A stretch of 9,809 bases of DNA, from contig DIYG01000176.1 in NCBI GenBank assembly GCA_002428935.1, positions 1-9,809 of the forward strand, given 5' to 3'. Source of the DNA: Halieaceae bacterium UBA6060. GTDB lineage: Bacteria > Pseudomonadota > Gammaproteobacteria > Pseudomonadales > Halieaceae. Positions 6,254 through 9,809 of this stretch are shown piece after piece; position 1 is the stretch's first letter; each line of letters opens with the position of its first letter. The notes under the pieces are model-generated. The model had not been told where the DNA came from and ran no database searches. It saw only the letters and a list, made by a program, of their open reading frames with translations. The translations under genes and the position numbers were made by a program.

Positions 6254-6262
6254 TGGCATACT
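6254..6262 (+). promoter_or_regulatory. Weak candidate internal promoter for sucA
   Basis: TGG-CATACT has an extended -10 TGn followed by a 4/6 -10 hexamer. The -35 position (TTCTAG, 6234-6239) is poor. The resulting leader would be about 170 nt and would include the GC hairpin and the 12-bp repeats. This is a tentative call. Confidence 0.2.
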
Positions 6263-6272
6263 AGCGCCCTCG

Positions 6273-6294
6273 CGCCGCCCGTTCGCTGGCGGCG
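6273..6294 (+). other. GC-rich hairpin in the sucA leader
   Basis: CGCCGCC (6273-6279) pairs with GGCGGCG (6288-6294) over an 8-nt loop, a perfect 7-bp stem. The following TTCGCGG is not a T-run, so it is not a canonical terminator. It could still pause or stabilise the transcript. Confidence 0.4.
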
Positions 6295-6316
6295 TTCGCG
6301 GTGCGACGGTGCCCTT

Positions 6317-6353
6317 GGTCTGAAAGCTGGTCCGAAAGCTCGGTCTGAAAGCT
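6317..6353. repeat. Triple 12-bp repeat GGTCYGAAAGCT upstream of sucA
   Basis: Copies lie at 6317-6328 (GGTCTGAAAGCT), 6329-6340 (one C for T) and 6342-6353 (identical to the first, after one extra C). A decayed fourth copy (7/12) may follow at 6355-6366. The period is close to one helical turn. The array could be a multi-site protein-binding region, an RNA element in the sucA leader, or a recent slippage expansion. Confidence 0.7.
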
Positions 6354-6437
6354 TCGTCTAACGACTTCCAAGTAGACTGGTTCGTACCGTCGGGTTCGCA
6401 TCGATCGATCCGCTGGGCGGCTCGTTTAGGGGGAAGC

Positions 6438-9293
6438 ATGCACGAAAGTTCTATGGAGCTGTTTCGACGCAGCTCGCATATCGCTGGCGGTAATGCCACG
6501 TACGTGGAAGATCTGTACGAAAGCTATCTCATTGACCCCAACGCCGTGCCCGAGCAATGGCGTGATTACTTCGACAAGCTTCCGCGCGTCGAAACCAAGA
6601 CCTCCCTCATTGACGACGTGCCTCACAGCACCGTGCGCGAGCGTTTCGCCCGCATCAGCAAGATGCGTGTGCGCACGGAAGCTACCGTCGCCCACGACAG
6701 CCAGGCGACGCAGCGGGAACAAAAGCAGGTCAAGGTTCTGGCTCTTATCTCCGCATACCGTCAACGGGGGCATCAGAAAGCCATGCTCGACCCCCTGGGT
6801 TTGGCCCAGCGTGAACTTCCCGTGGATCTGGATCTGGGTTTTCACGAGCTGTCGGTCGCGGATCTGGAAACCACCTTCCAGGTAGGCAGTCTGAAGATCG
6901 GTCACGACGCGGCAACGCTCCAGGAGATTATCGGCGCGCTGGAGAAAACCTACTGTCACACCGTGGGCACGGAGTTCATGCATATCGTGGACACGGAGCA
7001 GCGGCAGTGGATCATGTCGCGGATGGAATCCGTGCGCTCGGCTCCCGATTACGGGCCGGATGTGCAACGGCAGATTCTCCGTCGTCTGATCAAGGCCGAC
7101 GGTCTGGAAAAATCCCTGGGCTCGAAGTTTCCCGGCACCAAGCGCTTTGGTCTCGAGGGGGGAGAAAGCCTGATCCCCATGCTCGCGGAGATGATCCAAC
7201 GCATCGGTGGTTACGGTGCCAAAGAAATCGTCATCGGCATGGCTCACCGCGGGCGCCTCAACGTACTGGTCAATATCCTCGGCAAGATGCCCTCGGAGTT
7301 GTTTGCGGAATTTGAGGGTCGGGCCACCTATGAAAGCTCCGGTGACGTTAAGTATCACCAGGGATTCTCATCGAATGTAATGACTCCCGGCGGCGAGGTG
7401 CATTTGGCCCTGGCCTTTAACCCCTCGCACCTGGAGATTGTGTCGCCGGTGGTGGAAGGCTCCGTACGGGCCCGCCAGGAGCGGCGCAGCGATCCCGTGG
7501 GCGATAGCGTATGGCCCATCGTTATCCATGGTGATGCCGCCTTCGCCGGTCAGGGCGTGGTCATGGAAACCTTCCAGATGTCCCAAACCCGCGCCTACAA
7601 GACGGGCGGTACCGTACACATCGTATTGAACAACCAGGTGGGCTTTACCACCAGCCGTCGAGAAGATGCGCGCTCCACGGAATACTGCACCGACGTGGCG
7701 AAGATGGTTCAGGCACCGATCTTCCACGTCAATGCCGATGATCCCCAGGCAGTGCTATTCGTCACGCAAATGGCCATCGACTATCGCAACGAATTTAAGC
7801 GTGATGTGGTCATCGACCTGGTCTGCTATCGACGCCGTGGACATAATGAGGCCGATGAGCCGTCCGTAACCCAGCCGGCCATGTACCAGGCCATTCGCAA
7901 GCATCCTACGACCCGCGATATCTACGCCCGGCGCCTCATCGAGGCCGGCGTGGTCACGGAAGAGGAGGATCAACAGCTCGTAGATGGCTATCGTGAATCT
8001 CTGGATCGTGATGAGCCCCTGGTTTCCAGTCTTGTATCGGAGCCCAACACCACGCTGTTTGTGGACTGGACACCGTACCTCGGTCACGAGTGGACCCTGC
8101 ACTGCGAAACGGGTATGGATTTGCAGCATTTGCAGACTCTGGCTCACGACACGAACATGACGCCGGACAATTTCCCTCTCCAGCGACAGGTCAACAAGAT
8201 TCTGGAAGACCGGCGCAAAATGGCTGCCGGGGCCATGCCATTGAACTGGGGGTTTGCGGAAACCCTGGCCTACGCCAGCCTTTTAGAAGCGGGCTATCAC
8301 GTTCGCATCACGGGGCAGGATGTGGGTCGAGGCACGTTTTCTCATCGCCATGCGGTGCTCCACAACCAACGCGACGAGGGCTGCTTGATCCCCCTCCAGC
8401 ATGTCAGCGAAGACCAGGCAAGCTTTGTTATCTACGATTCCCTGCTGTCTGAAGAGGCCGTGCTGGCCTTTGAATACGGCTACTCCACCACGTCGCCGAC
8501 GGGCCTGGTGGTTTGGGAGGCGCAGTTCGGCGATTTTGCCAACGGCGCGCAGGTGGTCATCGACCAATTCATAACCAGCGGTGAGCACAAGTGGACGCGG
8601 CTCTGCGGCCTAACCATGCTCCTGCCCCACGGTTATGAAGGTCAGGGGCCGGAGCACAGCTCGGCGCGCCTGGAGCGATTCCTGCAGCTCTGTGCGGAAC
8701 ACAATATCCAAGTGTGTGTGCCCACCACGCCCGCCCAGGTGTTTCATATGCTGCGCCGGCAGGCCATACGGCCTTTGCGTAAGCCCCTGGTAGTGATGTC
8801 GCCCAAAAGCTTGCTTCGCCATAAAGAAGCGGTGTCGACCCTGGAAGATCTCGCCGAGGGGCGTTTTTACAACGTGCTAGACGAGACCGATGACCTGGAT
8901 AAGGCGGCGGTGAAGCGAGTCATTTTGTGCTCCGGAAAAGTCTTCTACGACTTGCGCGCTGCTCGCCGTGAACGAGGCATCGACAACATTGCCATCATTC
9001 GCCTTGAGCAGTTGTACCCATTCCCCGAGGCGGAACTCTTGCAAGTCCTGGGCGCGTACCCGAATGTCAAAGATGCCATCTGGTGTCAGGAAGAACCCAT
9101 GAATCAGGGCGCCTGGTATTCCAGTCAGCATCACATGCGCCGGGTTATGGCGGCGCACAACCCCAACATTTACCTCAGCTATGCAGGGCGAGAGGCATCC
9201 GCCGCGCCCGCCGCAGGTTATATGGCCTTGCATTTGGAACAACAGGAAGCATTTATTAACCAGGCCCTGGACCTGGGAAGCAGCCCCGCATGA
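6438..9293 (+). CDS. sucA: 2-oxoglutarate dehydrogenase E1 component
   Basis: The thiamine-diphosphate decarboxylase of the 2-oxoglutarate dehydrogenase complex. It decarboxylates 2-oxoglutarate and transfers the succinyl group to the lipoyl arm of SucB. The 951 residues compare with 933 in E. coli. The N-terminal E1 docking segment reads NATYVEDLYESYL at 19-31. The thiamine-diphosphate/Mg motif runs from HGDAAFAGQG (364-373) to LNNQVG (397-402). His270 in MAHRGRLNVL and His307 in KYHQGF match the E. coli active-site histidines 260 and 298. The transketolase-like pyrimidine-binding domain has GQDVGRGTFSHRHAVLHNQ at 626-644 and the C-terminal domain ends in LHLEQQEAFINQAL. The ATG at 6438 follows AGGGGG at 4 nt and gives an MHESSM opening like that of pseudomonads; ATG 6453 is a weaker alternative. 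Confidence 0.98.
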   Translation: MHESSMELFRRSSHIAGGNATYVEDLYESYLIDPNAVPEQWRDYFDKLPRVETKTSLIDDVPHSTVRERFARISKMRVRTEATVAHDSQATQREQKQVKVLALISAYRQRGHQKAMLDPLGLAQRELPVDLDLGFHELSVADLETTFQVGSLKIGHDAATLQEIIGALEKTYCHTVGTEFMHIVDTEQRQWIMSRMESVRSAPDYGPDVQRQILRRLIKADGLEKSLGSKFPGTKRFGLEGGESLIPMLAEMIQRIGGYGAKEIVIGMAHRGRLNVLVNILGKMPSELFAEFEGRATYESSGDVKYHQGFSSNVMTPGGEVHLALAFNPSHLEIVSPVVEGSVRARQERRSDPVGDSVWPIVIHGDAAFAGQGVVMETFQMSQTRAYKTGGTVHIVLNNQVGFTTSRREDARSTEYCTDVAKMVQAPIFHVNADDPQAVLFVTQMAIDYRNEFKRDVVIDLVCYRRRGHNEADEPSVTQPAMYQAIRKHPTTRDIYARRLIEAGVVTEEEDQQLVDGYRESLDRDEPLVSSLVSEPNTTLFVDWTPYLGHEWTLHCETGMDLQHLQTLAHDTNMTPDNFPLQRQVNKILEDRRKMAAGAMPLNWGFAETLAYASLLEAGYHVRITGQDVGRGTFSHRHAVLHNQRDEGCLIPLQHVSEDQASFVIYDSLLSEEAVLAFEYGYSTTSPTGLVVWEAQFGDFANGAQVVIDQFITSGEHKWTRLCGLTMLLPHGYEGQGPEHSSARLERFLQLCAEHNIQVCVPTTPAQVFHMLRRQAIRPLRKPLVVMSPKSLLRHKEAVSTLEDLAEGRFYNVLDETDDLDKAAVKRVILCSGKVFYDLRAARRERGIDNIAIIRLEQLYPFPEAELLQVLGAYPNVKDAIWCQEEPMNQGAWYSSQHHMRRVMAAHNPNIYLSYAGREASAAPAAGYMALHLEQQEAFINQALDLGSSPA

Positions 9294-9319
9294 TCGCGGG
9301 CCGTTTATAAGGAAAGATA

Positions 9320-9809
9320 ATGGCTATTGAAATCAAAGCTCCCGCATTTCCCGAGTCCGTGGCGGACGGCGAAGTCGCCGCCTGGCACAAGCAGGAAGGG
9401 GAGTCGGTGCAACGGGATGAGTTGATCGTTGAAATCGAAACGGACAAGGTCGTCATGGAGGTTGTGGCCCCGGCTGACGGCGTGTTGCAGACGATTCACG
9501 TGGCGGAAGGTGAAACCATCGAAAGTGAAGCGCTCCTGGCGGTACTCGTCGAAGGCGCAGTAGATGCCACCGCCAGCGCCGCCCCCGCGACGGAGACCGC
9601 CGAACCCGAGGCAGCAAAGCCGGAAACGACGGGGGCCGTTGATATGGGGCCTGCCGCCCGGCAGTTGGTCGAGGAACACAAACTTGACCCGGCGGCCATT
9701 GCCGGCACGGGTAAAGGCGGGCGCATCACCAAAGAAGACGTGGTGGCCTTCATGAGCCGCGCCGAAGCCGCCCAGCCTGCTGCAAAGGCGGCCCCGGCGG
9801 CGGCTCCTG
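9320..9809 (+). CDS. sucB: 2-oxoglutarate dehydrogenase E2, dihydrolipoyl succinyltransferase (5' part)
   Basis: Core subunit of the 2-oxoglutarate dehydrogenase complex, moving the succinyl group from its lipoyl arm to CoA. Only the first 163 codons are present; the frame is open at the window edge, and the full protein is usually about 400 residues. The lipoyl domain spans about 3-77 with the lipoylated Lys43 in EIETDKVVMEV. An Ala/Pro/Glu-rich flexible linker covers about 80-107. The E1/E3-binding domain is at about 108-145 (GPAARQLVEEHKLDPAAIAG, GKGGRITKEDV). A second Ala/Pro linker starts at 149, and the catalytic domain lies beyond the window. AAGGA sits 6 nt before the ATG. The gap from sucA is 26 nt, and a small 5-bp hairpin spans the sucA stop, so co-transcription is expected. 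Confidence 0.95.
   Translation, partial: MAIEIKAPAFPESVADGEVAAWHKQEGESVQRDELIVEIETDKVVMEVVAPADGVLQTIHVAEGETIESEALLAVLVEGAVDATASAAPATETAEPEAAKPETTGAVDMGPAARQLVEEHKLDPAAIAGTGKGGRITKEDVVAFMSRAEAAQPAAKAAPAAAP

Larger units (their letters stand above)
6137..6437 (+). other. 301-nt sdhB-sucA spacer, no convincing gene
   Basis: This gap is much longer than the others in the operon. It contains a weak hairpin just after sdhB (CCCCA/TGGGG, 6145-6159), a longer stem-loop (6169-6203), an orphan Shine-Dalgarno-like AGGAGGG (6207-6213), a 14-bp palindrome (6240-6253) next to a weak -10 box, a GC hairpin (6273-6294), a 12-bp triple repeat (6317-6353) and the sucA ribosome-binding site AGGGGG (6428-6433). 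None of the hairpins has a T-run. E. coli also has a long sdhB-sucA spacer containing a weak sucA promoter, so a regulatory role is plausible. Confidence 0.6.

Noticed and set aside
6229..6264. An 11-codon mini-frame after the AGGAGGG in the spacer
   Set aside because: The ATG is 15 to 16 nt from the Shine-Dalgarno, too far for normal initiation, and the frame overlaps the 14-bp palindrome.
6149..6361. A 70-codon frame in the sdhB-sucA spacer
   Set aside because: The ribosome-binding site is poor, the Trp/Arg-rich composition is unlike the neighbours, and it runs through hairpins and the 12-bp repeat. Non-coding spacer is more likely, although it was not tested for conservation.
6426..7358. 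A 310-codon open frame opposite the start of sucA
   Set aside because: It is antisense to conserved sucA coding sequence, and its composition is explained by the sucA codons.
9285..9300. A CCCGC/GCGGG hairpin across the sucA stop as a terminator
   Set aside because: The stem is only 5 bp with no T-run, and sucB begins 26 nt after the sucA stop in the same operon.
1..9809. Mobile element, CRISPR, tRNA/rRNA or defence system
   Set aside because: No transposase, integrase, terminal repeats, spacer-repeat array or RNA-gene fold was seen. All sizeable genes are core metabolism with uniform character.

Overview
The window is a core TCA-cycle locus from a GC-rich gammaproteobacterium. The gene order gltA (reverse) facing sdhCDAB-sucA-sucB (forward) is the Pseudomonas/Cellvibrio-type arrangement, and the proteins read as close relatives of Pseudomonas and marine (Halieaceae-like) sequences. 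The family-level placement is inference; no search could be run.

Layout. On the reverse strand, gltA (type II citrate synthase, 1250-2542) is followed 67 nt later by a beta-ketoacyl-ACP synthase III (46-1182). The latter closely resembles, from memory, the P. aeruginosa PA3286 (FabH2) type that primes fatty-acid synthesis with medium-chain acyl-CoA. A 250-nt divergent control region (2543-2793) separates gltA from sdhC. It holds a convincing sigma70-type promoter in each direction, several short symmetric or repeated motifs around them, and a 23-codon leader ORF that ends in a GTGA overlap with the sdhC start. On the forward strand, sdhC, sdhD, sdhA and sdhB encode all four subunits of succinate dehydrogenase (complex II), with every expected heme, FAD and iron-sulfur ligand present. 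A 301-nt spacer (6137-6437) without a convincing gene follows; it contains hairpins, a 14-bp palindrome and a 12-bp tandem repeat. Then come sucA (E1 of 2-oxoglutarate dehydrogenase) and the first 163 codons of sucB (E2), cut by the window end.

How the genes work together. GltA makes citrate from acetyl-CoA and oxaloacetate, SucAB converts 2-oxoglutarate to succinyl-CoA, and SdhCDAB oxidises succinate and feeds electrons to ubiquinone. The KAS III gene behind gltA may tie use of acyl-CoA for lipid synthesis to the same transcript as acetyl-CoA entry into the cycle.

Novelty. The protein-coding content is ordinary housekeeping metabolism, and I do not see an undescribed defence, mobile or biosynthetic system. 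The parts worth a second look are non-coding or very small: the proline-rich leader ORF coupled to sdhC, an FNR/ANR-like palindrome at about -42 of the sdhC promoter, repeats over the gltA promoter, and the repeat- and palindrome-bearing spacer before sucA.
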